DNA from: Portevinia maculata
Lineage: Eukaryota; Arthropoda; Insecta; Diptera; Syrphidae
DNA length: 64,000 bases
NCBI GenBank assembly: GCA_949715645.1
Contig: OX454525.1
Coordinates: forward strand, 329,850,334 to 329,914,333
Reading direction: 5' to 3'
The notes under the pieces were generated by a model, which made no database searches, had not been told where the DNA came from, and worked only from the letters and a program-made list of their open reading frames with translations. A program made the position numbers and the translations under genes. Positions 33,313 to 44,760 of the stretch are shown here, one piece after another (position 1 is the stretch's first letter; every line of letters starts with the position of its first letter).

Positions 33313-33984
33313 ATGTGCAATGTATTACCAAGGTATAATACATATCCCAGGAGTATGAAGATGACTTCTAAGACATAAATGTAAAAGATCTACCTACTCT
33401 TGCTGTTGAAGAGAAAAATAATTAAGAAAATCAATAATTCAATAATAAGGGGAAGTCCAGTATAGCAGTTCGGTTGAAAACAATATAACAGTACATGAGA
33501 CAAAATAGTTTAAAAGAAACTCAATCCCAAGCTCCGTGCTTTTTCTTTACAATATGAGAAATTCAACAACGAACCCATATAAATCCGCTTCTTGAAAATC
33601 TTACATTAAGTAAAGTTTCAAACATTTTAAGTTCAATCGGAAATCACTTCAAGCTAAGTAGTTTTTATATAAAATTGTTCAGTTGTAAATCTGATCTTGC
33701 AGAGCATCTCAAACATATAAATATACAAATATAGATACAATAAAATTCTGTGTACAATTTTATTGAAATTGTTTAACATTATCACGTGCCACCGGACCGA
33801 GACATTTTTTAAACAAAATGCACTTTTCACAGTCTTTTTACTACTTCTATTTCGAATTTCACGTATTTCGAATTTACCATTTTCTCCTATAATTAAAAAA
33901 AAATTAAATCCATTTCTTTATTCGTTTCAGTTGTATTTAACATTATGAGTTGAGGAAACGATTTGAATTATAATTCAGAAAATA
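33313..33984. other. No recognised feature
   Basis: AT-rich, nothing assignable. Confidence 0.4.
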
Positions 33985-34450
33985 GAAATACAAACAATTT
34001 TGTCGCTTGTAAATGCATTGCCTTTTCACAATGACGTTAGCATCGAAGTTATTAATTCGTTGTTGCGGTTAAAAATTATAATGGTGCTTCTTTGTTGTAC
34101 AGTTTTGTCATACTTTGGACTAGATAAATCTTTCAGCATTGGCAGACCGATAGCTTTCAGAAAAGGATTTTATAAAAAAACAACATTACCACAAATAAAT
34201 TGCGTTCTGCAACAGTAGCTAATGCAATGGTATGTAAAGAATTAATTGGAAAAGACAACAATTGTATAGGTATATAAGCCATCTGAAAGTGAAATACTTC
34301 ATTTTAAGATATTTTATCTTATACCATTATCATTAGGCCAAACGATGTCATTTTAGTGAAAGCTCCAAATGCGATTAAAAATTACCTCATTTCCCATACA
34401 GATTGTCATTTGAAGCAAATGAGAGAAGGTGTCAAATTAGATGCCAATCA
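33985..34450 (+). repeat. Unknown interspersed repeat, copy 1
   Basis: Diverged copy of the sequence at 50447-50980. Shared landmarks in the same order: CAATTTTG.CGCTTGTAAATGC, CATCGAAG, AAAGAATTAATT.GAAAAGAC, CTTCATTTTAAGATATT and a CATACAGATT block. No TIR, tail or long ORF identifies the class. Confidence 0.6.
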
Positions 34451-34970
34451 GGAAGTTTATAAAATACTTCTCAGACCAAGTTGAAATACTGAACCGGCAT
34501 ACAGTGGGACCGAATTTGAGAAAAGAAATAAATATATCTTTGAATATGGGACAATGCAGATAGCTGCGATAATTTCCAGCACCGAATGAGGGATTGTGTT
34601 TTTTTTGTTCTTCTATTGCGTATATATACTCGTAACTCTCATTTTATTGCAATTCGTACTCGTTATGGTAAATGTAATAATTATAAAAAAATAAAAATAC
34701 ATTCCATTTTTGTGGTTGACTACCGTTTAGTTTAAAGATGCTACATGTATGTTTGTAAGAGTTTAAACTTCAGCGCTGAAGTAAACAGCAGTAAAGTGGC
34801 ATATTCTTCTCAAGGATTTTTTTCAATCTCATATTTGGTGAACCGAGTCGTACAACACACTGCACATTATATATAATTTATAAGAACACAGCTATAATTG
34901 CAACGCAATCCTATATTTAACACACCGTTCCAAGTGTTTACGAACAGGTAGTTTCTTGATAATTTTTTTT
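34451..34970. other. No recognised feature
   Basis: AT-rich, nothing assignable. Confidence 0.4.
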
Positions 34971-35170
34971 ACCAACGACCATACCACGTCGAGTTAATCA
35001 ATTCTCTTCAGATCACAGTAATTAAACGACGTTGGGCGCGGCGTGTCGTTGACCAGTCCCATCTACAGAGTTGAGGTAGATAATACATACGTGGTATCAC
35101 AATGGACTTAAATTGGTCTAAGGTTGTCGGCTTCTGCCGACAGCCACATAAACCTAACCTAACCTAACCT
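34971..35170 (+). mobile_element. 5S rRNA-derived SINE
   Basis: The head at 34971-35053 follows insect 5S rRNA: CAACGACCATACCACG, then CTCTTCAGATCAC (5S: CTCGTCCGATCAC), then AATTAAACGACGTTGGGCGC (5S: AATTAAGCAGCGTCGGGCGC), then GTGTCGTTGACC matching the 5S 3' end. About 30 bp between GGGCGCGG and the 3' end, including the C box, is missing. A body follows with GTGGTATCACAATGGAC and a tail (AACCT)n at about 35151-35170. The GTGGTATCACAATGGAC block recurs at 62438, so the 3' part probably comes from a LINE partner. Confidence 0.8.
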
Positions 35171-35440
35171 ATGGCTAGTTTTATCGCTGACACACTGTTA
35201 TTTAACTCGTGGAATGCCTGGTCGCGGTATTCTACAGATATGCAACTGGGTCATCAAGATAGCGCACGCGAAATCCTACACCGTGCTGTTGATCCCCGGG
35301 AACGTGATGATAATTGAAAAGAAAATTAAATAAAACGCGTCAAGAATGCGCTAATCACATTTGCCTGGTTGATGGTTATATTTCTGGTGTCAATACACGA
35401 CTAGAAAATTCAATTAGAAATTTAATGACTTAACTTATTC
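35171..35440. other. Possible 3' LTR or UTR of the gypsy remnant, not resolved
   Basis: Follows the Pol end on the minus strand. No TG...CA pair or polypurine tract that I can place firmly. Confidence 0.3.
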
Positions 35441-35835
35441 TATACTTCTACACATGGCCATCCTGCGCTATCGTCGTCACTCGACGGATGGATCATCTAC
35501 ATCATTTTCCTCTTGTTGGTCATTACCCAAGTCATATAGTCTGCCGATGTCCTGGTTATGTTCGACCGCACATGCTAACCCACCTTCTTCACGACGTATC
35601 TCTCATCCCTTTTTGCCTACTACCTTGTACGGCCTCAGGAAACCGGCATGTAGCTTCAGCCCAGTTCCAAACTGAGTCCTAATTATGGCTGCCAGGTCAT
35701 TTACCTGGTATACTCAAGCTGCTTTTCGTTTCCTGTTATAGATTTTTTTGATTCTCAGCTTTGACTTTCCCTATTTTCTCCTTTGCTGCGGTACGACCAA
35801 TCCTCAAGTTTGAGTTAGTAGTATAGTTGCGGGCT
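35440..35835 (-). pseudogene. Gypsy-like Pol C-terminus (end of integrase)
   Basis: On the minus strand the sequence reads LAAIIRTQFGTGLKLHAGFL then RPYKVV, the GPF/GPY-type C-terminal module of gypsy integrases, followed by a diverged tail with an acidic end (EENDVDDPSVE). Upstream (about 35760-35830) a lysine-rich block KIGKVKAENQKN fits the linker. Stops interrupt it. It is the 3' end of an LTR retrotransposon internal region; the catalytic core is absent. Confidence 0.65.
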
Positions 35836-35949
35836 TTAAGAGAAAACTACAATAAAATCAGATTTAATAAAGTAAGACGGCATGTATAGGCACCACGGAC
35901 GCTCTACGGTCAACACCGTCAGACGGCCTTACCGTCTTTACCTCTACAC

Positions 35950-36925
35950 CTACATATAACAAACATCACACCATACAGCGTGATCAGACTCAGAGAGTCT
36001 GGATGCTGGACTGGGAAACCCTGCGGCCACAGTATTATTCTAAGTTCTCTACCGACGGAATTCGTACCGCCTTCAACAGACTATATCATTCCCAGAATGT
36101 CTTTCTTAAAGCATTTTGACGTTCAGCTTCTCACAAGATCAGAATGGCAAAATGGACAAATGACCAAGGACTTCGATCTAACAATCTACACCGATATTTC
36201 AAAACTGAACTGCGGAGTGGGTACGGGATTTGCTTTGGAATCCATAAACTGCTCAACATCCTACAGACTTCCGGATATCGTCAGCGGTTTCCAGGCGGAG
36301 CTACCAGCTATCCGTAAAGCCCGTCGAGAGATGAAACTGCACTGGAACATAGCGCCGAGGAAAAATATCGCTATACTTATTCGTTAGTCATTCACTATAA
36401 TATTCAAAGTTAGTACTAAAATGCCGTAATGGGCTAGCCCTGCTAGATCAGTTCAAGTTTACCCTGATATTGGTTCCAGTGCGTAATAACGTTTATGGAA
36501 ACGAAGATGCCGTAGAACTGGCCAGCCAAGGCTCAGCTCTCCACTGCTCACTAGCGAAACCAGTTCATGTTCCTCTCGGAGCTGTAAAGGCAAACATTAC
36601 CTAAGAATACCTCACAAAACTCAACCTTGAATGGAGTAGGCTGACAACATGTGAGATGCCCAGAAAGATGTGGCAAAACTACAACAAGGCAAATACAATC
36701 GACCTCCTATGTAGAACCAGTAAAGCTATCGCCAGAATAACAGTTACGGGACACTGACCCATAGGTGACCACGCGGGCAAACTAGGCATGCCATACAAAA
36801 CCCACTGCCGCAGTTGCAATGTTACAGCTGAAAAAGAAACTACGAACATAAGAAAATACTTTTTTCGATACATTTGAGGAATTGTCCGAGAAAAGTACAG
36901 GGTAGCGCACGAATAATTGTGCATC
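35950..36925 (+). mobile_element. LINE fragment with RNase H and zinc-knuckle end
   Basis: The 135-codon frame 35980-36387 contains LTIYTDISKLNCGVGTGFAL and RLPDIVSGFQAELPAI, the first D and the E regions of RNase H. After stops, GNEDAVELASQGSALHC-like and ITVTGH.PIGDHAGKLGMPY blocks, then CRSCN, follow to about 36850, as in R1/LOA/I-type LINE ORF2 ends. Many stops. Same broad group as 58910-60510. Confidence 0.7.
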
Positions 36926-37012
36926 AATAAAAAATTCAAACACCTTTTTTTAACAAAATATATTCAATCTTTTTCATTGTATAGAAAATCCAATTTTATT
37001 TTATATAATTAA

Positions 37013-37141
37013 CTAGCTGTCCCGTGCTCGCCTTGCTTCGCCAGTCTGTCACTTCTCAAATTTAAAACAAAATACTTGCTGATAAGAACTGATAAAGAAA
37101 ACGTCGAGAGTGTCCCTACTCATTATATGGATATACTATAG
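37013..37141 (+). repeat. Interspersed repeat head, split by a hAT element
   Basis: Starts AACTAGCTGTCCCGTGCTCG then CCTTGCTTCGCC, wording that begins a class of repeats common in insect genomes. The rest of the same repeat resumes at 38504 beyond the hAT insertion and ends at about 39119. Confidence 0.5.
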
Positions 37142-38503
37142 TAGTGTTGCCACTGAAATTTGACCGAATGACCGAATTTATTTAATTTAAATTCGGTCAA
37201 ACGTTAAAATACGAATTTTTGACCGAAAAATCGGTCAAAACCCGATATTTACTATAACCAAATATAAAAAATAAGTTTAGCCGTTTATTTCACAACTTAT
37301 ATTTGAAATAGAACAAAAAATAAAAAAATAACAAAAAATATCATTGAAGATTTATTTCTAAGTGTGTTATATAAAAGATCCGAATAAAACATATAACAAT
37401 TTCATCCATCTAAATCTAATAAGAAAATAGCGAAAATAAATAATTACGTATTTCTAAATCATAAATCAATCTTATAAAACGGACATTTAATTAGGTTTAG
37501 TCTAAAAAATCGTAGTTATCCAAAGTTATTACATGAAAATTAAATTAAAATAGAATCATCTTCATCGCTCTCCGAATCGGTTTCATTATTTATATATATT
37601 TCACTGGTCCCTTTTTTTGTATGATTTCATTAGGTATTAGGCTATTGTAACAACAAAAATTAGGCGGAGGGTTATTTCTTATCACTATTTCGTTTATTTC
37701 TTATTTTATTTCGTTGCTTAGTTTTTATTAGATTAAGTTGGCTGAAAGTTCGCTCCACTTCGGTAAGAAGTGAAATCGGTAAAACCAGTACTGAAATTAC
37801 AAAATTAGCCAAGTCGTGGAAGGGATTTTCGCCACTTGCATCTGTGAAGTTTGTTACTTCACACCAGAAAGCTTCTGTTGACTCGGTTTGCTGCCAATCG
37901 TTGATCAACAGATTGTTCCACTGAGAACAATTTTTTTCTGATGTATAGTTAAGTTATCAACTTTCATTTCCTTTAAAATTGGCAGAAGTGATTTTTTTTT
38001 ATACATTCATCAATGGAAAGGGAGCTTATAAGCTTCAAAACATTTAGATTTGTTGGCATTCTATTTTGCAATTCTATTATCAGTTTTATAATAAATTGCT
38101 TGCAGTTGCTTCGAAAAACTTCAATTTTTACTTCATTTAGTTTGTTGTTTGAGCTTAGTTCATATATTAGCTCTTCACACTGAATTCCTAAATAAGGTCT
38201 TGATTGCAGTGAAGCGTTCTGAATGTCGATATTTACACTTACAATTTCGTCTTCATTCATTTGCCTTAAAAGTCTTCTAATCATACTCAAGATTAAAAAT
38301 TCAAGACCTTGAAGGACTTTAATAAAATCTATTTTCAGTAATTATTTTTAGTTAAAAAATAAATTTCTTGGTAAACAATATATAATCGTTTCGGTGAAAA
38401 AATCGGTCAAAAATCCGTTTGACCGAATCTTCAAATTTTCTTCGGTCAAAATAAAGAGATTTCGGTCAGATTTGACCGAAAATCGGTCAAAATGGCAACA
38501 CTG
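37142..38503 (-). mobile_element. hAT-like transposon, deleted
   Basis: The ends TAGTGTTGCCA (37142) and, inverted, CAGTGTTGCCA (38503) form TIRs. They are followed by many TTTGACCGAA/TTCGGTCAAA words at both subterminal regions (37160-37250 and 38395-38490), likely transposase-binding repeats. Length 1362 bp. No exact 8-bp target duplication is visible. The inside holds parts of a hAT transposase on the minus strand. Confidence 0.8.
37672..38290 (-). pseudogene. hAT transposase C-terminal half, broken
   Basis: Two minus-strand frames. The first (38290-37973) has RPYLGIQCEELIYEL and IIKLIIELQNRMPTNLNVLK, typical of the helical region. The second (37908-37672) has the dimerisation block: NPFHDLANFVISVLVLPISL then TEVERTFSQLNLIKTKQRN. 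Stop codons lie between. The DDE core upstream is missing. Ends at TAA just before the left subterminal repeats. Confidence 0.75.
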
Positions 38504-39119
38504 ACTCTGAGTGTGACTCCCTCTTAATCTCATTTACATTTCATACCCCATCTTTCTCAATCCAATCAAAAAAACAACACAAACTGCAAAAGGTGCATAA
38601 AAAAAAGAAAGAAAAAGCACATTGCACAAAAGGTACAGGTAGAGAAACAGATTTGTGCCGCAGACATACACACATTTTCCTCCAATGAACGCTGGGAAAA
38701 TCCAACGATCTAGCTTCCATCGAACATTTTACTTTTTTGAATTGTATAAAATTTATAGTTTAATGCTTATTGTTCAACTTCAGGATAACCTACAAAGATG
38801 ATTTATATCTTAAAATCTTTGTACATAATTGAACTTTATATTAAAAAAAATCCAATTTCATTTGAATGAGTCATTCCAAAGCTAGGAGCTAGAAAGCATT
38901 CGAGAGTTACAACTTTTCTTAGATATCAGCTAAGATCTCCGCTTCTGGACAGCGGATGAAGCATTTTCCCGCACTAAAAATTAGCCTATTCCCATTCTCT
39001 AGACTACGAGTATCTGTGTACCAAATTTCATTTAAATCGGTTCAGTAGTTTTGGCGTTAAAGCGAGACAGACAGACAGGCAGACAGGGTTACTTTCGCAT
39101 TTATAATATTAGTATGAAT
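38504..39119 (+). repeat. Interspersed repeat tail
   Basis: Continues the repeat at 37013. Ends with CCAAATTTCATTTAAATCGG then TTCAGTAGTTTTGGCGT, GACAGACAGACAGGCAGACA and TATAATATTAGTATGAAT, a very common end among insect repeats. Its last part is inside the 0.7-kb tandem duplication. Confidence 0.5.
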
Positions 39120-40009
39120 TGTTTTTGAAGATGATAGACCGTAAATGACCTACATGCTCATCCACGCATATTATTTAAAAAAATATTCATTGCGGCCTGA
39201 AGGGTTGAAGTCGGGATTGCCTCAATTATTGTTTTAATTGACTGCTTCAATTTAGTCAAATTCCTTGGTTTTGTTTTGTACACCTCTTGCTTGACATAAC
39301 CTCATAAAAAGTCTGGCACATTGCACAAAAGGTACAGGTAGAGAAACAGATTTGTGCCGCACACATACACACATTTTCCTCCAATGAACGCTGGGAAAAT
39401 CCAACGATCTAGCTTCCATCGAACATTTTACTTTTTTGAATTGTATAAAATTTATAGTTTAATGCTTATTGTTCAACTTCAGGATAACCTACAAAGATGA
39501 TTTATATCTTAAAATCTTTGTACATAATTGAACTTTATATTAAAAAAAATCCAATTTCATTTGAATGAGTCATTCCAAAGCTAGGAGCTAGAAAGCATTC
39601 GAGAGTTACAACTTTTCTTAGATATCAGCTAAGATCTCCGCTTCTGGACAGCGGATGAAGCATTTTCCCGCGGTAAAAAGTAGCCTATGTCCATTCTCTA
39701 GACTATCTGTGTACCAAATTTCATTTAAATCGGTTCAGTAGTTTTGGCGTTAAAGCGAGACAGACAGACAGGCAGACAGGGTTACATTCGCATTTATAAT
39801 ATTAGTATGAATTGTTTTTGAAGATGATAGACCGTAAATGACCTACATGCTCATCCACGCATATTATTTAAAAAATTATTCATTGTGGCCTGAAGGGTTG
39901 AAGTCGGGATTGCCTCAATTATTGTTTTAATTGACTGCTTCAATTTAGTCAACTTCCTTGGTTTTGTTTTGTACACCTCTTGCTTGACATAACCCCATAA
40001 AAAGTCTGG
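38617..40009. repeat. Tandem duplication, unit about 0.7 kb, two copies
   Basis: Unit 1 is 38617-39315 and unit 2 is 39316-40009. The offset is 699 bp until a 6-bp difference near 39010 (CGAGTA present only in unit 1) and 693 bp after it. The two units differ at scattered bases. Each holds the interspersed-repeat tail plus the C-terminal end of the mariner-like element. Confidence 0.92.
39121..39315 (-). pseudogene. Mariner-like transposase C-terminus, duplicated fragment
   Basis: On the minus strand it encodes PDFLWGYVKQEVYKTKPRNL then TKLKQSIKTIIEAIPTSTLQ. This is the end of a mariner-like transposase, including the DFLWGY block. It is cut exactly at the tandem duplication junction. The parent copy continues at 39814-40857. 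Confidence 0.75.
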
Positions 40010-40857
40010 TGCAGTCAGGTCAGGTGACCTTGTGTCCTTGTGGGGCCAGCGGAAAGTGGAGTTTCTGGAAATTTATTTGTTTGGGAATTTTCGTTGGAGC
40101 TCCGCCATAACCGGTCTGTTGTTGTAACCAAATGCTGTTGTAACGGATACTTCTTCGGCGCACTTCTAGATAAAAAAAACTCCTTCAACATCTTTAAATA
40201 ACGGTCCCCATTGACAGTTACTGTTACACCGTTTTCTTCCAAGAAGTATAGCCACACAATGTACCTTGATGAAACTGCGCACCACACAGTGACTCGTTCT
40301 GGGTGCAGTACCGTCTCATGGAGTATTTCTGTATTAGATTCACTTCATATACGGCAATTTTGCAAATTTATATTGCCATTTAGATCAAAATGGGCCTCAT
40401 CAGACATAAACAAGCAATTCAACAAGCTGTTTTCTTCTTCGATCATTTCAATAATTTTTTGGCAAAATTCCAGGCGACTATGCAAATCCATAGGGTTTAA
40501 CTTGCTTGCAATTCGGACTTTGTACGGAAACAAGTTTAAGTCATCATGAATTATTATAAGTTGCAATAACCGTCTGCTAACTAAAATTTGCGCCAATAAG
40601 TTTCGAGTCGAAACTCTTGGATTCTGAATTGACGATGCTGTTGCCGCTATTGTGTCTTGAACCCGAACATAGGGATCTCGATGGTACGGTCTTCGTGCGA
40701 TGCTTCCAGATTCGGCAAAAATGTTTACCAGCCTCATAATTGTCCATCTACTCGGGGGAGTGCCGCCAAACTGTCGCCTAAATTCCCTTTGGACGGAAAT
40801 GAAGGACTGAAAAGGATGGTACCGCTGCACTATCCAAATAGCACGATTCGCCACCAT
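39860..40857 (-). pseudogene. Mariner-like transposase, broken
   Basis: ATG 40857 opens a 170-codon frame with WIVQRYHPFQSFISVQREFR then QFGGTPPSRWTIMRLV (HTH) and FMSDEAHFDLNGNINLQNCR, where the first catalytic D sits. After TAG at 40345 the protein continues in other frames with VTVWCAVSSRYIVWLYFLEE then NGVTVTVNGDRYLKML. The second D region reads IWLQQQTGYGGAP instead of FQQDGAP, so the catalytic residue is lost. The end, beyond another shift, is the DFLWGY-type C-terminus. At least two frameshifts. TIRs not found. Confidence 0.82.
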
Positions 40858-40869
40858 GTATTAAGGAAC

Positions 40870-42000
40870 TAATAACATTCTTATGCTCCATGGATTGGGT
40901 TTTTAACAAACCGCCACACCTACCTACCTACCTTAATCTACCTAAATGCTACGAAATCATATGGTGGTTATTTGATGTGTTTTGCGCTCTCCCTTTTTCT
41001 TATTAAACTGGAAAATCTATAAAAGCATTGCACTGTAATGCGATAGAAGTGCTGTATTGTGCTGTTGTGTTGTGAGGCATATGCAAGGTGAAAGTAAAAC
41101 GCGTAAGTGGAGTGAATCTCAGATACGTCGATTTATGCAATAGATGTGAAGTGAATCCCTTAGGGGAGACCAACAAAGCCATTTAGAGAAAGAAACGACA
41201 AACAAACAAACATATCGCAATTCATTATTGTCTGACCGATACAATCGCACCTGTATCCAAGAGGGCAAGGAAAGTACAGGCAAACACTTAAGAGCCGTTG
41301 ACAGGGCGATAGTCACCAGAAGTCCTGCAAATGTTGGGCACTGCCTTAACGTGAACGGCGAAAACAATGACCACAGGAATAGTTTCTTTTAGTAATGATC
41401 AATATGTATGGTAAGTCAGGTGCGAGTACCAATCAGAAAATCTTAACTATGAACAAGTCGAGCGTGCTTTGTTGCGATCACAGTTTTTTAACGGGTAGTT
41501 AATATAACTGGCAAATCTTCGTCTTCCGAGTTTGAGATTTTTTAAGTTTTGGAAATCTTAAATTATGTAAAAAAATATGATACGTTGAGTGTCTGTCCCG
41601 GGTAGGGCTGCGGTTAATGGAGCATTATTAAAATTATTGCTTACCGATATGGCATTTGTGACAAATTCAATTAAATTCCAAAAGGGAACAGTTACCGCAC
41701 TTTGGTTAAAAGTGTGGTAGTACGTCAAGACGTACGTTGACGGCTCGACCGCAAATGAGGAACATATTGACACTTAAGCTTAATCAGCTAAACTGAAATC
41801 TGTTAGATTGGATTCAGCCCTATAGAGGGTTGATAGATCTGCAATAACTTCACTGATGTGCATTTATTAGTTTAATTATATTAAAAAGTACCCTAGAATC
41901 CATTACTTAAATTTCATGTTTTGTTCCGCAGAAATGCACGCATCAGTGTCTCATGCGTGCGTCTTATGCGTAATACTGCTGATCTCAAATTGAAATCACG
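40870..42000. other. No recognised feature
   Basis: A CCTACCTACCTAC run lies near 40918, and TATAAAAG near 41018 might be a TATA box without a recognisable gene behind it. The frames at 41119-41367 and 41558-41773 minus show no domain. Confidence 0.4.
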
Positions 42001-42002
42001 CA

Positions 42003-42225
42003 GGGCCAGTAACAGTAACATCTAACATTTTTTTTCCACTGCCCTACCTGTTTCGAAAAACTGACAAACATCCAAGATTATCAATTGTCATGAGAAGCTT
42101 CTCAAATTTGCCGTTCGGAGTCGGTATAAAATAGTAGGTCCCTTCCCTTCTGCGGTTGGAAAGCCAGGTTGTAGGCCCAGTGTGGCTAAATGCTCAATAT
42201 TTATTTTATTTTGCGCATCAGATTC
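42003..42225 (+). mobile_element. Diverged SINE, same family as 59544-59815
   Basis: Shares with that SINE: TTTTTTTTCCACTGCCC, CTGACAAACATCCAAGA, TATCAA.TGTCATGAGAAGC, TTCTCAAATTTGCCGTTCGG and TAGGTCCCTTCC.CTTC. The tRNA-like head is missing or too diverged to see. Confidence 0.75.
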
Positions 42226-43846
42226 ATACTCAATTTTACAAAAAATAGCCCCTATAATGAAAAACTATTTTCTTTAAAAGGTACCCACATCAAATTTTAA
42301 TATCCTTTATATAGGCTTAAAGATTACAAGATATTGATATCGATATTTCGAAGAAATTAGAGAAAATTAAATTCCATCCCAGGATTTGAGATGTAATTGT
42401 GCTCGTGCTTTGTTGTATTTTGTAACAAAGAAGTATTCACAATTCTCATGTCCCCGGATGCCTCTCATGGGTACTTTGATTGAATCCATTTTATCAACCA
42501 TCAATCAGGAATATGTACGTAGGTAAATGATAGCAACCCACATCAGATGTAGGATCAAATTTCCGAAAACCTTAAGGACATATATCACAATCGTAATCCT
42601 TTCGATTGATTGCACAAACAAATACTATACGATTAACATGAGACTCGTACCCTAGTTAACCTGCCCGATACATAGTGTAGTGACCACATACATTCTTCGA
42701 AGAGTCTCATCGTCAGTCGTAGGTCTCAGCATTTAACTAACTGCTTTGGTAATTATTGACTCAATTTCCGAACGGAGATTCCAATTTTTGGGTTATATAA
42801 TGCGGTTGCCTTACCCCCACAACTATATGGTTCCCCATAGAATCCTTAAATAACTCAATTTATAGTCTATAATACGGATACTGGCATAAGGACTTTGTTC
42901 TTGCATCCTGTCGAAAGAAGATTGTAATGCTTCTCGAAGACAAGTATTTATATGACATACATATATTTTATATGGGTTCAGCACTCGAGTACAACGGTGC
43001 TTAAGGACATTTCTTGGGTATTTCGACCACTAACGGACAACATGTGTGCATTGTTGCATATAAAGTCCCGTCGCTGAGAAGACGAACGACAAGAGTTTTG
43101 AATAAATGTAATCCATTTTGGGGAGGCCTTTCCTCTCTGCTGCATGCACTTCGATATTTGTGTCTTCGTGAATAGCTGCGCCTAAAGTAAAATGTATAAA
43201 ATAATTATGGAAGTTTCGTGTTGGATCTTGTTTTAGCATAGGCAATGCATGCGAAGATTGGAAAGGTACAGGATACCAACGAGGAACGATTCTTGCAAGA
43301 AAAAGATTAATGCTTATTATATTTTCGATATAACAGTAAGTTTTCCAACATAGTCCCATTGAGAGTGCGTCTAATTGTTTGACAACATTTCATTCCATAT
43401 TCAGGATATGTAAATGTATCGATAAACGAAGACTAATGGTTATCCTTCGTGCTTTTTGCAAGACAATGGAACAATGGAATGCTTCAACAAAACATCACAG
43501 AAATTAATTGGGTGTATAAGTATAATATCGTAGGACTACAGCTAAAGTAAATGCAAGGAAGTACCTGTATTTGAAGCTGTCACGAAATAATGAATGAAAT
43601 AGTACCTACTATACATTTTGAAATCTGTCTTTCTTACAAAATGACTATAATTTTACGTTAGAACCTCAGATAGAAAGTTTAATTTGGAATACTCAATCTT
43701 CGCCCTTATAGTACGGACCCGAAATTCAACATTTCGAAATGTCATTTCACCGTTCCCACAGAACAAAAAATATTTCAAATGACAGCTACAGTTAAAACAT
43801 CTGCATTGAATGATTAGATTTAAGTCCGTTTCTGTTCACTTTCTCC
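42226..43846. other. No recognised feature
   Basis: The longest frame, 43030-43359 minus (109 codons), has no domain or splice context I can support. Otherwise AT-rich unassigned sequence. Confidence 0.4.
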
Positions 43847-43847
43847 T

Positions 43848-44575
43848 TTTTATACCCTATTCTAAGGGTATATAAATTTTGACGCATAGTTTGTAACATA
43901 CCTTAATATTGCCCGTACACCCCTAAAAGTTACTAGGTATATTATGATCAGTAGGGAAAAATTAGGCCTTTAAATAGGGCCTAGAGAGCTGAAATTTTAA
44001 CCATATACTCTCTAGGGTCCCGAAATAATCAAGTTTGCGAATTTTTGAAATCCGCCCACAGACACGCCCACAAACTCAAAAAAACAAAATTGTGGAAAAA
44101 ACGAATTTTGAGCTAGAAAGCTGAAATTTTTTGTACATAATCTATGACTCCTAAATTTTCAAAATCCGCCCACTGACACGCCCACAATTAAATAAAACAA
44201 TTTTATTGAAAAAACAAAATTTGAGCTAGGGAGCTGAAATTTATAATATATACTCTCTAGGCGCCTTTCAAGCCCGTGTGTAAATATTTTCAAAATCCGC
44301 CAACAATTTAATTTTTTTTTTTTTTTTTTTGAAAATCCAAAGTTTGAGCTAGGGAGCTCAAATTTATAATATATACTCTCTAAAAGCCCTTTATGCTCAT
44401 GTGTTAATTTTTTTAAATCCGCCAACTGACACGCCCACAATTAAATAAAACAATTTTATTGAAAAATCAAAGTTTGAGCTAGGGAGCGGGTTTTTTACAG
44501 AAGTTTTTTTTTTTTGATAAAATCCTTTAAATGTTATATAACAAAATATGTAGAGCGTTCTTAACAATTCAACTA
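43848..44575 (-). repeat. Mini-me-like repeat, copy C, tail part and array
   Basis: Minus-strand copy. The tail word ATACCCTATTCTAAGGGTAT is at 43852-43871, followed by several 132-bp-type units with CACGCCCAC (inverse of GTGGGCGTG) near 44064, 44176 and 44431. The (GGAC)n tract and core are deleted near 43955. The head of the same copy lies at 49091-49200 beyond an inserted LINE. Confidence 0.75.
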
Positions 44576-44760
44576 GTAAGTAAGTAAGTAAGTAAGTAAG
44601 AAATTCATTTATTTAATATTTTCTTATTACATAAGTTACAAGTTAGAATGAATTTTAAAGCTATGGCTTAGCCATCAGCTTGGTTAGCAAAATGCTTATA
44701 CATGTACCTACATTTGTACTCGTAACTTTAACAATATAGTTATTTTTTTAATAAACTTAA

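Noticed and set aside
34971..35053. Functional 5S rRNA gene
   Set aside because: About 30 bp including the C box is missing, the sequence is diverged, and a SINE body with an (AACCT)n tail follows.
41010..41030. TATAAAAG as a promoter
   Set aside because: No initiator, ORF or element start can be linked to it; such words are frequent in AT-rich DNA.
43030..43359. 109-codon minus-strand frame
   Set aside because: No domain, no splice context and AT-rich surroundings; length within chance for 64 kb.
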